DNA of 64,000 nt from Psychroserpens luteolus (GCF_021032705.1 NZ_JAHVXI010000006.1:62001-126000); one strand, 5' to 3'. Positions 41,707 through 50,909 are shown, numbered from the stretch's first letter. Notes: a model not told the origin generated them from the letters alone. A program made the numbers and translations.

Positions 41707-42768
41707 TTAATATTTGTATACAATGGCATTAATGTGCATTCCTGCACCAACGCTAGCAAATATAATAACATCACCTTTATTAAGGGATTGATTTTTAATT
41801 TTATTGTTACGAATTAAATCAAAAAGTGTAGGTACTGTAGCAACAGAACTATTACCAAGCTTATGAATACTCATTGGCATCACACCTTCTGGCGCTTGTG
41901 TTTTGTACAATCTATAAAAGCGTTTGATAATGGCTTCATCCATTTTTTCATTGGCTTGATGTATCAATATCTTTTTAACATCTTTTATATCTACACCACT
42001 TTGGTCAAGACAAGATTTCATGGCATTAGGAACATTATTCAATGCAAATTCATAGATCTTACGACCATGCATTTTAATATATCTCGTATCACGACATAGG
42101 TCTTGATTGTTAGAATTTCCGAAGTACAAATAATAGGCTTCATCGTAGGTATATGACGCTGTCTCATGTGCTAAAATCCCGCCTTCTTCATCATCAGAGG
42201 CTTCTACAACTGTAGCTCCAGCTCCATCACTGTAAATCATTGAATCCCTATCGTGTTTATCGACAACACGTGATAGCGTTTCACTACCAATAACGAGGCA
42301 TTTTTTAGCCATACCAGCTTTTATAAATGCTTGTGCCTGAATTACACCTTCTACCCAACCTGGGCAACCAAAAAGAATATCGTAAGCCACACATTTAGGA
42401 TTTTTTATACGTAAGCTGTGTTTGACTCTGGAAGCTAAACAAGGTAAAATATCAGATTGAACAGTATTCGATTTTACGTCACCAAAATTGTGAGCACAAA
42501 TGATATAATCTAATTCTTCTGCGTTAATATTTGCATCTTCTATGGCTTTTTGCGCAGCCAAGAATCCTAAATCTGATGAGGTGAGTTGCGGATCGGCATA
42601 ACGTCGTTCAACAATACCAGTAATAGCTTTGAACTTGTCTACAATGATTTCATTTGGATGCTCGATATGACTTCCATCAATATTTAAAAATTTATGTTGA
42701 TGAAAATCTTCATTTTTTTCTACTTCATTTGGGATGTAACTTCCACTTCCTGTTATTTTTATTGACAT
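41707..42768 (-). CDS. 3-oxoacyl-ACP synthase III (FabH) family protein
   Basis: A 353-residue thiolase-fold enzyme with the KAS III triad: Cys135 in 'ILFGCPGWVEGVIQ', the His in 'LIHQANEKMDEAI' and the Asn in 'KLGNSSVATVPTLFD'. The N terminus 'ITGSGSYIPNEVEKNEDF' is the family start, and longer in-frame starts upstream look wrong. The divergent sequence and the neighbours (methyltransferase, glycosyltransferase) suggest a specialised condensing enzyme rather than the housekeeping FabH. Substrates unknown. Confidence 0.88.
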   Translation of the reverse strand: MSIKITGSGSYIPNEVEKNEDFHQHKFLNIDGSHIEHPNEIIVDKFKAITGIVERRYADPQLTSSDLGFLAAQKAIEDANINAEELDYIICAHNFGDVKSNTVQSDILPCLASRVKHSLRIKNPKCVAYDILFGCPGWVEGVIQAQAFIKAGMAKKCLVIGSETLSRVVDKHDRDSMIYSDGAGATVVEASDDEEGGILAHETASYTYDEAYYLYFGNSNNQDLCRDTRYIKMHGRKIYEFALNNVPNAMKSCLDQSGVDIKDVKKILIHQANEKMDEAIIKRFYRLYKTQAPEGVMPMSIHKLGNSSVATVPTLFDLIRNNKIKNQSLNKGDVIIFASVGAGMHINAIVYKY

Positions 42769-42896
42769 ATGTTGTAATTTTTGAACATTACGATTTACTA
42801 ATGTAGTTAATTCTAAATGTCTTGAGACAATCTTAGTTAAATAAGTTAAGATTTTTATCAAATTCTTAAAAAATCGAGTGTTAATTGCCTATAATT

Positions 42897-42928
42897 AAAA
42901 AAGCGCACCTCTTTTTGGCACGCTTTTA
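42897..42928 (-). terminator. Terminator after gcvP
   Basis: AAAAGCG / CGCTTTT stem with a two-base internal mismatch and an inner CC/GG pair; T run in minus orientation. Confidence 0.75.
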
Positions 42929-42947
42929 AATTTAAATTAAGTTTTGA

Positions 42948-45797
42948 CTAGACTTCCATATATTCTTCAATAGGAGCACAAGTACAAATTAAATTTCGAT
43001 CTCCGTAAGCATCATCAACACGACGTACACTTGGCCAAAACTTGTTATCTCTAACATAGTCTAAAGGAAATGCAGCTTGTTGACGTGTATACGGTAAAAG
43101 CCACTCATCACTGGTGATCATATCCATGGTGTGAGGTGCATTCTTTAATACATTATTATCATTTTCTTTTGTAATGACATCAATCTCATGCTTGATTGAA
43201 ATCATTGCATCACAGAAACGATCCATTTCTTGTTTACTTTCGCTTTCAGTAGGTTCTATCATCATTGTGCCAGCAACAGGAAAAGATACGGTTGGCGCAT
43301 GAAAACCATAATCCATCAAACGTTTAGCAATATCAACCACTTCGATACCATGTGCTTTAAACGGTCGACAATCGATAATCATTTCATGTGCTGCGCGTCC
43401 ACGTTCTCCAGAATATAAGGTTTCATAAGCACCTTCAAGACGCTTTTTAATGTAGTTGGCATTTAGAATAGCCATTTCTGTTGATCTTTTTAATCCAGAG
43501 GCCCCTAACATTTTAATGTAACCATATGAGATGAGACATGCTAAAGATGATCCAAAAGGAGCACTCGAAATTGCAGTAATCGCTTTGTCTCCTCCTGTTT
43601 TTATTAATGGATTTCCAGGAAGGAATGGTACCAACTGTTTTGCTACGCATATTGGTCCAACACCTGGTCCACCACCTCCATGAGGAATGGCAAACGTTTT
43701 ATGTAAATTAAGATGACAAACATCGGCACCTATGTTTCCAGGATTGGTTAATCCTACTTGCGCATTCATATTTGCACCATCCATATAAACTTGACCACCA
43801 TTATCATGAATAATTTGTGTGATCTCTTTTATTGCAGATTCATACACGCCGTGTGTCGACGGGTAAGTTACCATTAATGCAGATAGATTGTCTTTATGTA
43901 ACTCTGCTTTCTCACGTAGATCTTCGACATCAATATTTCCTTCCTCAGTAGATTTTGTGACAACAACCTTCATTCCAGCCATAACTGCACTTGCTGGATT
44001 TGTTCCGTGAGCAGATGATGGAATAATACAAATATTTCTATGGTGATCACCACGAGATTCATGGTAAGCTTTAATCACCATAAGTCCGGCAAATTCTCCT
44101 TGAGCTCCAGAGTTTGGTTGAAGAGATGTACCTGCAAAACCTGTAATTTCGGTCAATTGGTCTTCAAGTTCTTTTAGAACTGTATGATAACCATTAGCTT
44201 GTTCTACTGGAACAAATGGGTGAATTTTACCCCATTTAAACCAACTTAAGGGTAGCATTTCTGAGGCAGCATTAAGTTTCATTGTACAGGAACCCAATGA
44301 AATCATAGAGTGATTTAATGCCAAATCTTTACGCTCTAAAGATTTAATATAACGCATCAATTCAGTTTCAGAATGATGCGTATTAAAAACAGGTTCTTGT
44401 AAAAATTCTGTTTGACGTTTTAGAGCATCATTAATTTCATTTCCTTCAGTAATACTGCTAATATCGATAGCATCTTTATTGACGCTTTTTGCAAACACAG
44501 AAACGATAGCATTTAATTCGGCTAAGGTTGTTGGTTCATTTATAGATAATACAACTTCATCGTCGCTAGGATAGTAGAAGTTAATATTATTGCTTTCTGC
44601 TTCTGCCTTGATCGTTTTGGCATCTGCTTTTAGATGTAATGTATCAAAGAAGTTAGTGTTGATTTGTTCAAAACCTAATGCTTTTAAAGTATTGGATAGG
44701 GTTACCGCTTTGTTATGAATATCGCTAGCGATGAATTCTAATCCTTTCGGCCCATGATATACGGTGTACATTCCTGCCATAACTGCTAGTAAAACCTGAG
44801 CAGTACAAATATTTGATGTGGCTTTAGCACGTTTTATATGTTGTTCACGAGTTTGAAGCGCCATACGTAGGGCTCTATTACCATTTGCATCTTTAGTTAC
44901 ACCAATGATACGACCAGGAATATCACGTTTATATGCTTCCTTTGTTGCAAAGTATGCAGCATGAGGACCGCCATAGCCCATTGGAATTCCAAAACGTTGT
45001 GTGGTACCAACCACAACATCTGCACCAAACTTCCCAGGAGCTTCTAATTTAATCAAACTCATAATGTCTGCAGCGACAGCAACCTTAATTCGTGCTGCAT
45101 TTGCATTTTTAATGAATGACTTAATATCTGTTACTTGTCCGTGTTTTCCTGGATATTGTAAAATAGCACCAAAGAAATCTTCGGAAAAATCAAACGTATC
45201 TTCGTTGCCTATTACTAATTCAATTCCGATAGGATTTGCTCTTGTTTGCAACAGCGAAAGTGTTTGAGGTAGTATATTTTCAGAAACAAAAAACTTATTG
45301 ATATCAGCTTTTTTCTGATCACGTTCACGAACAGCAAATAATAAGCTCATCGCTTCGGCTGCTGCAGTACTTTCATCTAAAAGAGATGCATTAGCGATTT
45401 CCATGCCAGTAAGGTCTGTAACCATGGTTTGGAAATTTAATAAAGCTTCTAAACGACCTTGAGCAATTTCAGCTTGATAAGGCGTATAAGCCGTATACCA
45501 ACCTGGGTTTTCTAAAATATTTCTCTGAATTACGGCAGGTAAAATTGTTGGGTGATATCCTAAACCTATATATGTTTTGAATACTTTATTCTTCTTTGAA
45601 AGGTCGTAGATATGCAATAAATACTCTTGTTCGCTCATTGGAGCATCAAGATCTAAATCTGACTTTAAACGAATACCATCAGGAATAGTTTCATAGATCA
45701 ATTGTTCTGTAGAATCTACACCAATGGTTTGTAACATTTGCTTTTGATCCTCATCTCTCGGACCAATGTGACGTAGTGAAAAATCTGTTGTATTCAT
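42948..45797 (-). CDS. gcvP: Glycine dehydrogenase (aminomethyl-transferring), P protein
   Basis: A 949-residue full-length P protein of the glycine cleavage system, the fused form with both halves. The N-terminal half has 'YTPYQAEIAQGRLEALLNFQ'. The catalytic half has the PLP-binding Lys700 in 'HLNLHKTFAIPHGGGGPG' and the glycine-rich 'SSAHGTNPASAVMAG'. It decarboxylates glycine and passes the aminomethyl group to lipoyl-GcvH. It is a single gene with its own terminator at 42897. Confidence 0.97.
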   Translation of the reverse strand: MNTTDFSLRHIGPRDEDQKQMLQTIGVDSTEQLIYETIPDGIRLKSDLDLDAPMSEQEYLLHIYDLSKKNKVFKTYIGLGYHPTILPAVIQRNILENPGWYTAYTPYQAEIAQGRLEALLNFQTMVTDLTGMEIANASLLDESTAAAEAMSLLFAVRERDQKKADINKFFVSENILPQTLSLLQTRANPIGIELVIGNEDTFDFSEDFFGAILQYPGKHGQVTDIKSFIKNANAARIKVAVAADIMSLIKLEAPGKFGADVVVGTTQRFGIPMGYGGPHAAYFATKEAYKRDIPGRIIGVTKDANGNRALRMALQTREQHIKRAKATSNICTAQVLLAVMAGMYTVYHGPKGLEFIASDIHNKAVTLSNTLKALGFEQINTNFFDTLHLKADAKTIKAEAESNNINFYYPSDDEVVLSINEPTTLAELNAIVSVFAKSVNKDAIDISSITEGNEINDALKRQTEFLQEPVFNTHHSETELMRYIKSLERKDLALNHSMISLGSCTMKLNAASEMLPLSWFKWGKIHPFVPVEQANGYHTVLKELEDQLTEITGFAGTSLQPNSGAQGEFAGLMVIKAYHESRGDHHRNICIIPSSAHGTNPASAVMAGMKVVVTKSTEEGNIDVEDLREKAELHKDNLSALMVTYPSTHGVYESAIKEITQIIHDNGGQVYMDGANMNAQVGLTNPGNIGADVCHLNLHKTFAIPHGGGGPGVGPICVAKQLVPFLPGNPLIKTGGDKAITAISSAPFGSSLACLISYGYIKMLGASGLKRSTEMAILNANYIKKRLEGAYETLYSGERGRAAHEMIIDCRPFKAHGIEVVDIAKRLMDYGFHAPTVSFPVAGTMMIEPTESESKQEMDRFCDAMISIKHEIDVITKENDNNVLKNAPHTMDMITSDEWLLPYTRQQAAFPLDYVRDNKFWPSVRRVDDAYGDRNLICTCAPIEEYMEV

Positions 45798-45910
45798 TAA
45801 TGACGTTTGAGTTGTGTTTTTATTTTTGCAAAATTAAGCAAATAATACCCTATAATTGTTAACGAAAATGAAACTTTTCAACCATTTGAATTGGTTATTA
45901 ACAGTTTGAC

Positions 45911-45918
45911 TATTTTTG
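45911..45918 (+). promoter_or_regulatory. -7 box very close to the 45923 start
   Basis: TATTTTTG, a TAnnTTTG match that ends 4 bases before the ATG at 45923. Transcription would begin near the A of the ATG, so the mRNA would be leaderless or translation begins further in. Confidence 0.45.
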
Positions 45919-45922
45919 TAGT

Positions 45923-46756
45923 ATGCGTGTTTTGAAAACCATATTGGATTTTTATATTAATAGTAGTATTCATGTGGCTTTAGCAGTATATGCACTGTCT
46001 TGGCTAACCTTGTTACAATTTGATATTGCCTATGATGAACATATACTTTATTTTATATTTTTTTCGACCGTTACAGGATATAACTTTATTAAGTATTTTG
46101 GACTAGCAAAATTTCATCATCGTAGTCTGGCAGGTTGGCTAAAAGCCATACAAGTTTTTTCATTATTTAGCTTTATTGCACTAGTATATTATGTCTTTAA
46201 ACTTGAAAAGCAAACATTGATATATGTAAGCCTATTTGGAGTTATGACATTTTTATATGCTATCCCTTTAGTTCCAAAGAAGATTTTTTTAGATAAACAG
46301 CAAAATTTGCGAAGTATAAGTGGGTTAAAAATTTATATTATCGCTTTAGTATGGGCAGGCGTGACCGTTTTTTTACCACTACTAAACAATGAATATCCCA
46401 TATCATATGATGTGATCATAACTACCATACAGCGATTTTTATTTGTCATCGCCTTGATGTTGCCTTTTGAAATTCGAGATCTAGTATATGATAGCTTAAA
46501 ACTGTCTACAATACCACAGCGTATAGGAATTTTAAAAACGAAATTATTAGGATTTGTATTGCTAATTTTATTTTTTATCCTAGAATTTTTTAAAGATGAA
46601 ATGAATCAAGACCGGCTTTTAATTCATATCATAATTACCATTGTTACTTTAGTGATGGTACTCTTTGCGAGAGAAAATCAGAATAAATATTATAGTGCAT
46701 TTTGGGTAGAGAGTTTACCCATCTGGTGGTTGGTGTTACTATTGATGCTTCGCTAA
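45923..46756 (+). CDS. UbiA-like membrane protein (degenerate prenyltransferase fold)
   Basis: A 277-residue protein with about eight hydrophobic helices. 'PFEIRDLVYDSLKLSTIPQ' resembles the second Asp-rich motif of UbiA prenyltransferases (DxxxD followed by ...TLP). The first motif region ('TGYNFIKYFGLAKFHHRSLA') has no DxxxD, so the metal-pyrophosphate site looks incomplete. It could be an inactive homologue or have another substrate. The end overlaps the convergent zinc-finger gene by 18 bases. A -7 box sits only 4 bases before the start. Confidence 0.65.
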   Translation: MRVLKTILDFYINSSIHVALAVYALSWLTLLQFDIAYDEHILYFIFFSTVTGYNFIKYFGLAKFHHRSLAGWLKAIQVFSLFSFIALVYYVFKLEKQTLIYVSLFGVMTFLYAIPLVPKKIFLDKQQNLRSISGLKIYIIALVWAGVTVFLPLLNNEYPISYDVIITTIQRFLFVIALMLPFEIRDLVYDSLKLSTIPQRIGILKTKLLGFVLLILFFILEFFKDEMNQDRLLIHIIITIVTLVMVLFARENQNKYYSAFWVESLPIWWLVLLLMLR

Positions 46757-46990
46757 TTCCTTTTCAAAAGCAGATTTAAGGCCCTCTTTTGAGGATGCAT
46801 CTAAGGTTACTGGCTTCTTTGTAACCAGCTTTGTTAATTTAGTGTTGTTTTTTGTGTATTTTCGACACGCTTTACAATACAGTAAATGTATATTTAATTT
46901 TATTTTTTCCCACAATGTAGCCTCTTTGTATTGTGTTTTATCACATACATGATTAGCTTCTTCACAAGGGATTATAATTTTGTTACTCAT
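46739..46990 (-). CDS. Small zinc-finger-like anti-sigma protein
   Basis: An 83-residue cytoplasmic protein with Cys and His arranged as in zinc-binding anti-sigma domains: 'IIPCEEANHVCDKTQYKE' and 'NIHLLYCKACRKYTKNN' (HxxxCxxC). It follows the ECF sigma gene by 3 bases, the usual order. It lacks a membrane helix, so it may respond to a soluble or redox signal, like RsrA/ChrR-type factors. The C terminus is basic. Confidence 0.75.
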   Translation of the reverse strand: MSNKIIIPCEEANHVCDKTQYKEATLWEKIKLNIHLLYCKACRKYTKNNTKLTKLVTKKPVTLDASSKEGLKSAFEKELAKHQ

Positions 46991-46993
46991 AAT

Positions 46994-47545
46994 TTAAAAC
47001 CAATTTTTTTCTAGGCAAGCAGCCATGGCTGTTCTAGCTCTATGGATGATTACCCATAGGTTAGACGCAGTAATGTCTAATTCATTACAAATGGCTTCAG
47101 TTTCATAATTTAAAATTGTTTTCATCTCGAAAACTTGAGCTTGCTTTTCAGGTAATTTTCCTAAACAGTTATCAATAGCTAGACCTAATTCTGTGTTTTC
47201 GATGGTATCTTCGGCCGTTTTATCAAAAGGATCAGCAACGCGTTCTTCTAACCAATCACCTTCACTTTCATCACCACTGTAGCTCATTCTAACTTCAGCT
47301 TTACCTTTATTAGAATTAATTTTACGGTAGTAATCAATAATCTTTCGTTTCAAAATAGAAATGAGCCAAGTTCTCTCACTTGCTTCTCCTTTAAAATTCT
47401 TCATAGATTTTAAACCAGCTACAAAGGTATCTTGCACTAAATCTTTTGCAATCTCTCTATCATTTACACGTGTGATGGTGTAATTAAAGAGATAATCGGA
47501 ATATAGATTTATCCACTGATTTGGATCTATAACGTGTTTTGGCAT
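46994..47545 (-). CDS. ECF-type RNA polymerase sigma factor
   Basis: A 183-residue sigma factor. Region 2 has 'NDREIAKDLVQDTFVAGLKS' and 'ASERTWLISILKRKIIDYYR'. Region 4 has 'GKLPEKQAQVFEMKTILNYE' and 'ELDITASNLWVIIHRARTAM'. The partner zinc-finger protein lies 3 bases downstream. This family often controls stress or envelope responses. Its targets cannot be read here. The gene is 60 bases downstream of the DUF2071 gene and may be at the end of the GbsR-controlled block or separately transcribed. Confidence 0.9.
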   Translation of the reverse strand: MPKHVIDPNQWINLYSDYLFNYTITRVNDREIAKDLVQDTFVAGLKSMKNFKGEASERTWLISILKRKIIDYYRKINSNKGKAEVRMSYSGDESEGDWLEERVADPFDKTAEDTIENTELGLAIDNCLGKLPEKQAQVFEMKTILNYETEAICNELDITASNLWVIIHRARTAMAACLEKNWF

Positions 47546-47604
47546 TTCTTCTTCTGAAAAATTTATTTCAAAAATAATGTAAAAAAATGATTTTATCTAA
47601 AGTT

Positions 47605-48303
47605 TTAGCGATGTATGGTTTTTTTGTTTTTTACACTAACCTCTGAACCTTCTGCAAGAATCACAGAAGTTGGTTTGACCTTATCAAGAAATTTAAAAGA
47701 TGTACCGTAATTAGACTCAAAATTTACATCAATTTTAAAGTTGATCACCTTTAGTTGTCGCCATGATGGATGTACCACTTCATATTCATAAGTTGTATTG
47801 CCATATTTAGTGTAACCAAAATAGTGTTCTGTTATAAATTGTTCTTCCGAGCCATCTGTAATGGCTGTATACTCTTTTTCAGTTTCTATCAAAATAGATT
47901 GCCAATCGTTCTTGAGTTTCCATTGGTATTCAAATTGTTTACAATTGTTATCCTCTATCCATCGGTGTTTCATTTTATGAGTTTCATAATGTTCATGATA
48001 GATAGAATTTGCAACCCAAGTAATTAGCGGTTTTGGAACAATTTCTTTAATAAATACCACACCTCTTTTATTATTGTGTTTAACATAGAACCGTAGGTTT
48101 ACCTCTTCAAAGTTTACATGACCAGGAAGTTTTATACCTAAAACTTTTGTATTCATGAACATAAATCCAACGATGCTAACATAACATTTACCATTAAAAA
48201 AGTCTAATTCGGTTCCTTTAGGTACATAAGGAAGTAATACACTAGGATCAATTTCGTAGTTAATAAGCACTAGGTTTTTCCAATACGCGTTTAAGAAAGT
48301 CAT
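47605..48303 (-). CDS. DUF2071 (YqjF-like) family protein
   Basis: A 232-residue protein with the DUF2071 layout: 'YEIDPSVLLPYVPKGTELDF' at the start, 'CYVSIVGFMFMNTKVLGIKL' and 'EEVNLRFYVKHNNKRGVVFI'. The fold is related to acetoacetate decarboxylase. The function is unknown. It lies 5 bases after the TIGR01777 gene and is probably co-transcribed. Confidence 0.85.
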   Translation of the reverse strand: MTFLNAYWKNLVLINYEIDPSVLLPYVPKGTELDFFNGKCYVSIVGFMFMNTKVLGIKLPGHVNFEEVNLRFYVKHNNKRGVVFIKEIVPKPLITWVANSIYHEHYETHKMKHRWIEDNNCKQFEYQWKLKNDWQSILIETEKEYTAITDGSEEQFITEHYFGYTKYGNTTYEYEVVHPSWRQLKVINFKIDVNFESNYGTSFKFLDKVKPTSVILAEGSEVSVKNKKTIHR

Positions 48304-48308
48304 AACTA

Positions 48309-49208
48309 TTAGTTTAAAAGGTCATCAAGTGCAATTTCTATATCTGAATGTATGAATTTAAATCCGTTATCCAATAATCGTTTGGGCACTACATTTCTAC
48401 TTTTTAATACTAATTCTGGTTCTGTACCAATAAGTTTTGCTCCAAGTCTAATAAGCCATTCTGGATGAGAGATTCCAACAGGCATGCGCATAACTTTTCT
48501 AAAGCCTTTCATAAGTGTTTTATTGGTTGTTGGTTTAGGAACAGATAGATTAAACTGCCCTTCAAGTTGTTTATTTTCAATTAAGAACTCTATAGCTCTA
48601 GCAAAATCCAGTTCATGAATCCAACTTACTTTCTGATTTCCAGAGGCCTGTTTTCCACCTAGACCAAATCGCACTAAGCTTTTTAAAGGTTTGGTTGCAC
48701 CTCCTTTTTTTCCCATTACGATAGACGTACGTAAGGCGATCTTTCTAGTTTTAGGATTAGTGATTTCGTAGAAAGTTTGTTCCCAAGATTTTGCAATATT
48801 CATTGAAAAATCATTACCAATATCTCCATTTTGTTCTGTCATCTCTTTCTCAAGCGAATGCTCATATATGGTCGCTGTAGAGGAATTTAGCCAAACTTCA
48901 GGTGGTTGATCACATAAATTGATGGCTAAACCCAGAGCATGAGTAGAATCCATTCGAGAATCATAAATTAGTTTTTTGTTAACCTCATTATACCTGCAAT
49001 CAACTGACTTTCCTGTAAGGTTTATGAGTATATCTGTTTGCTCTAAAATAGTCGTCCATTGATCTAGATCTTTAGCATTCCAATAGATATCATTATCCCG
49101 TTTTGGATCTCGAGTTAAGATAAAAACTTTGTTTCCTTTTTTAGAGAAGTAGCGCTCTAGGATTTGTCCTAGAAATCCGCTACCTCCCGCTATAGTTATT
49201 GTTTTCAT
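48309..49208 (-). CDS. TIGR01777 family NAD(P)-dependent epimerase/oxidoreductase (copy 2)
   Basis: A 299-residue protein with the nucleotide-binding 'ITIAGGSGFLGQILERYF', 'DILINLTGKSVDCRYNEVNK' and a C-terminal DUF1731-like region. It is a paralogue of the gene at 16570-17478. Here the N-terminal loop is GGSGFLG rather than GATGLIG. It lies between a small membrane protein gene and the DUF2071 gene in a block under the inverted repeats described at 50014-50363. Substrate unknown. Confidence 0.87.
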   Translation of the reverse strand: MKTITIAGGSGFLGQILERYFSKKGNKVFILTRDPKRDNDIYWNAKDLDQWTTILEQTDILINLTGKSVDCRYNEVNKKLIYDSRMDSTHALGLAINLCDQPPEVWLNSSTATIYEHSLEKEMTEQNGDIGNDFSMNIAKSWEQTFYEITNPKTRKIALRTSIVMGKKGGATKPLKSLVRFGLGGKQASGNQKVSWIHELDFARAIEFLIENKQLEGQFNLSVPKPTTNKTLMKGFRKVMRMPVGISHPEWLIRLGAKLIGTEPELVLKSRNVVPKRLLDNGFKFIHSDIEIALDDLLN

Positions 49209-49227
49209 TGTTTCTGAATTAAATAGG

Positions 49228-49641
49228 TTATTGCTTTAGTCCAGCATCATAAATAGGTGTTTTTGTTACTGTTTTATGACCTTGTCTAGACTTACGTCGC
49301 CCTCTAAAAAAGAAGTATAGATTAATAAACAACATCACACCTAAATAGATAGAGAAACCACCAATTTTCCGACTTAAAATTTCTATGAGTGTTTGATAGC
49401 TCATACCTTTGCTGTTGTAGTATGTGATTTTCAGAATTAATAAAGCCCAACCAATATTGATAAGATAAAATCCTATCTCAAAAAGTTTGTTGGTCGCTAA
49501 AGCAATGTCTTCTTTGCCTTTAAAGATGTCTAGCATAAAGTATTTACCATTTTTAAATAACATTTTTGATACATAAATAGTAAGTACGATGACTATTGGT
49601 AAATAGATAAGATACCCGATAATGATTTTTGAATTGTCCAT
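49228..49641 (-). CDS. Small membrane protein (paralogue of 49645-49998)
   Basis: A 137-residue protein with three or four helices ('IIGYLIYLPIVIVLTIYVSK', 'FEIGFYLINIGWALLIL') and a basic C-terminal tail ('RGRRKSRQGHKTVTK'). It resembles the next gene upstream in length, helix positions and the 'G(Y/F)YL(V/I)N(L/I)G' motif, so the two look like tandem paralogues. Function unknown. Confidence 0.7.
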   Translation of the reverse strand: MDNSKIIIGYLIYLPIVIVLTIYVSKMLFKNGKYFMLDIFKGKEDIALATNKLFEIGFYLINIGWALLILKITYYNSKGMSYQTLIEILSRKIGGFSIYLGVMLFINLYFFFRGRRKSRQGHKTVTKTPIYDAGLKQ

Positions 49642-49644
49642 GAT

Positions 49645-49998
49645 TTATTGTTTTAAGGTTTTTGATTTTACGAGATAATTGAGCCAGAGCACGTTGTTAT
49701 AATGTAATAGTGCAAGGCCTATGATAATAATACCGAGATGCTCGCTTAATGTATTGAGCATTTGTGGTACAGATGTAATTGTTTCCCAATATGCTAGCGT
49801 AATAACCGCATAGCCAAGATTAACTAGATAGTAACCAATGAGCAGCAGGTTATTAATAGATTTTACTAGTGATGTATTTTGCTGAAATAGGTATAACAAG
49901 AACACTTCACCATGTGTATAAAACATCCAGCCTACTTTTACCATGATCACTGCAATGATTGGTAGATAAATGCAATATGTAAGGATGTTGTAGTTCAT
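49645..49998 (-). CDS. Small membrane protein (paralogue of 49228-49641)
   Basis: A 117-residue protein with about four hydrophobic helices ('ILTYCIYLPIIAVIMVKVGW', 'LLIGYYLVNLGYAVITLAYW', 'LGIIIIGLALLHYNNVLWLN'). It lies 3 bases upstream of its paralogue. An inverted repeat (50014-50033) sits 15 bases before its start, so it is the first gene of the block. Function unknown. Confidence 0.7.
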   Translation of the reverse strand: MNYNILTYCIYLPIIAVIMVKVGWMFYTHGEVFLLYLFQQNTSLVKSINNLLLIGYYLVNLGYAVITLAYWETITSVPQMLNTLSEHLGIIIIGLALLHYNNVLWLNYLVKSKTLKQ

Positions 49999-50013
49999 GA
50001 TTTTTATATTAAA

Positions 50014-50033
50014 CTTTCAGAAAGTATTGAAAG
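50014..50033. promoter_or_regulatory. Inverted repeat CTTTCA-N8-TGAAAG, operator copy 1
   Basis: Upstream of 49998. The same arms and the same 8-base spacing occur at 50344-50363 and 50924-50943. This copy ends 15 bases before the start codon. Confidence 0.7.
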
Positions 50034-50039
50034 CGTGTT

Positions 50040-50324
50040 TTAAATTTTTTTGCTGTGTATGATGTAGCTTAAATGAATTAAGAGATATGGCGGGATAATT
50101 AATACCCAACTTAGTCTAGCAATAGTTCCATCCCAAAGTAAAAAGAAGGCAGCTACAAGAATAAAATAGAGATAGATCAATTTATCTTTAGGACAAACGA
50201 TTAGAAATAGAATAGCTGCTATAACCTGTAAGAAGCCAGTGAATATAAGTCCGTAAGCGCCAAAGATTAAAAAGCAAAGTGCTATGATATTGGTGATTTT
50301 CGATAGTTTGAGTACAGTTTTCAT
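50040..50324 (-). CDS. Small membrane protein
   Basis: A 94-residue protein with three hydrophobic helices ('NIIALCFLIFGAYGLIFTGF', 'LQVIAAILFLIVCP', 'LIPPYLLIHLSYIIH'). It has no recognised family. It has its own copy of the inverted repeat 19 bases before its start and lies next to the GbsR-like regulator gene, so it is probably repressed by that regulator. Confidence 0.6.
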   Translation of the reverse strand: MKTVLKLSKITNIIALCFLIFGAYGLIFTGFLQVIAAILFLIVCPKDKLIYLYFILVAAFFLLWDGTIARLSWVLIIPPYLLIHLSYIIHSKKI

Positions 50325-50343
50325 AATTCACGTATTTATTAAA

Positions 50344-50363
50344 CTTTCAGAAAAAATTGAAAG
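50344..50363. promoter_or_regulatory. Inverted repeat CTTTCA-N8-TGAAAG, operator copy 2
   Basis: Upstream of 50324, between it and the regulator gene. Same arms and spacing as the other two copies. Confidence 0.7.
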
Positions 50364-50379
50364 TATATTTTAAATTTTT

Positions 50380-50883
50380 TTATTTAATGAGTTTTAGTAA
50401 CGACTTAGTAATCCAGTTTTGTTTTTGACTAACCAATTTGTTAATCATATCATCTGCTGTTTCAGTTAGGTCATGTAAGGCTTTGGTTTGTTTTATGAGT
50501 TCTTTTGTTTTTTCGGTGCCATCATCTTTAATGGAGGATACCTCTTTTAATACTTTTATTACAGGTTGAATTTCCCTACGACTACGCTCTTTTGCTATGG
50601 TTCGCGCGAGTTCTTGAACATCTTTTTCTGTAGTGAAATACTCTTTGCGTTCTCCTGGAATGATCTCTTTGGTCACAATACCCCAATCCATTAGCTGTCG
50701 TAAATTCATACTAGTGTTTCCGCGAGAAATTTTAAGGTCTTCCATAATGTCTTCCATAGACAAAGGTTTTGTTGAAATAAACAATAAGGCTTGAATTTGG
50801 GCCATCGCTTTATTAATTCCCCAAAGTGATCCTAGGCTTCCCCAAGTACTTACAAATTTTATTTTAGCGTCGTCGTAATTCAT
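50380..50883 (-). CDS. GbsR/MarR-like transcriptional regulator
   Basis: A 167-residue winged-helix protein starting MNYDDAKIKFVSTWGSLGSL. The helix-turn-helix region includes 'NKAMAQIQALLFISTKPLSM', 'EDIMEDLKISRGNTSMNLRQ' and the wing 'GIVTKEIIPGERKEYFTTEK', as in GbsR-type MarR regulators. An upstream ATG seven codons earlier would run into the -7 box (minus strand 50909-50902, TATATTTG), so I use 50883. It is divergent from the T9SS gene, and an inverted repeat lies in its promoter. The three copies of that repeat near its gene suggest it represses itself and the neighbouring genes. Confidence 0.85.
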   Translation of the reverse strand: MNYDDAKIKFVSTWGSLGSLWGINKAMAQIQALLFISTKPLSMEDIMEDLKISRGNTSMNLRQLMDWGIVTKEIIPGERKEYFTTEKDVQELARTIAKERSRREIQPVIKVLKEVSSIKDDGTEKTKELIKQTKALHDLTETADDMINKLVSQKQNWITKSLLKLIK

Positions 50884-50901
50884 TAGTATTGTTTTACAGG
50901 A

Positions 50902-50909
50902 CAAATATA
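50902..50909 (-). promoter_or_regulatory. -7 box of the GbsR-like regulator gene
   Basis: On the minus strand TATATTTG, a TAnnTTTG match. The operator copy 3 begins 14 bases upstream of it, over the -33 region. Confidence 0.5.
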
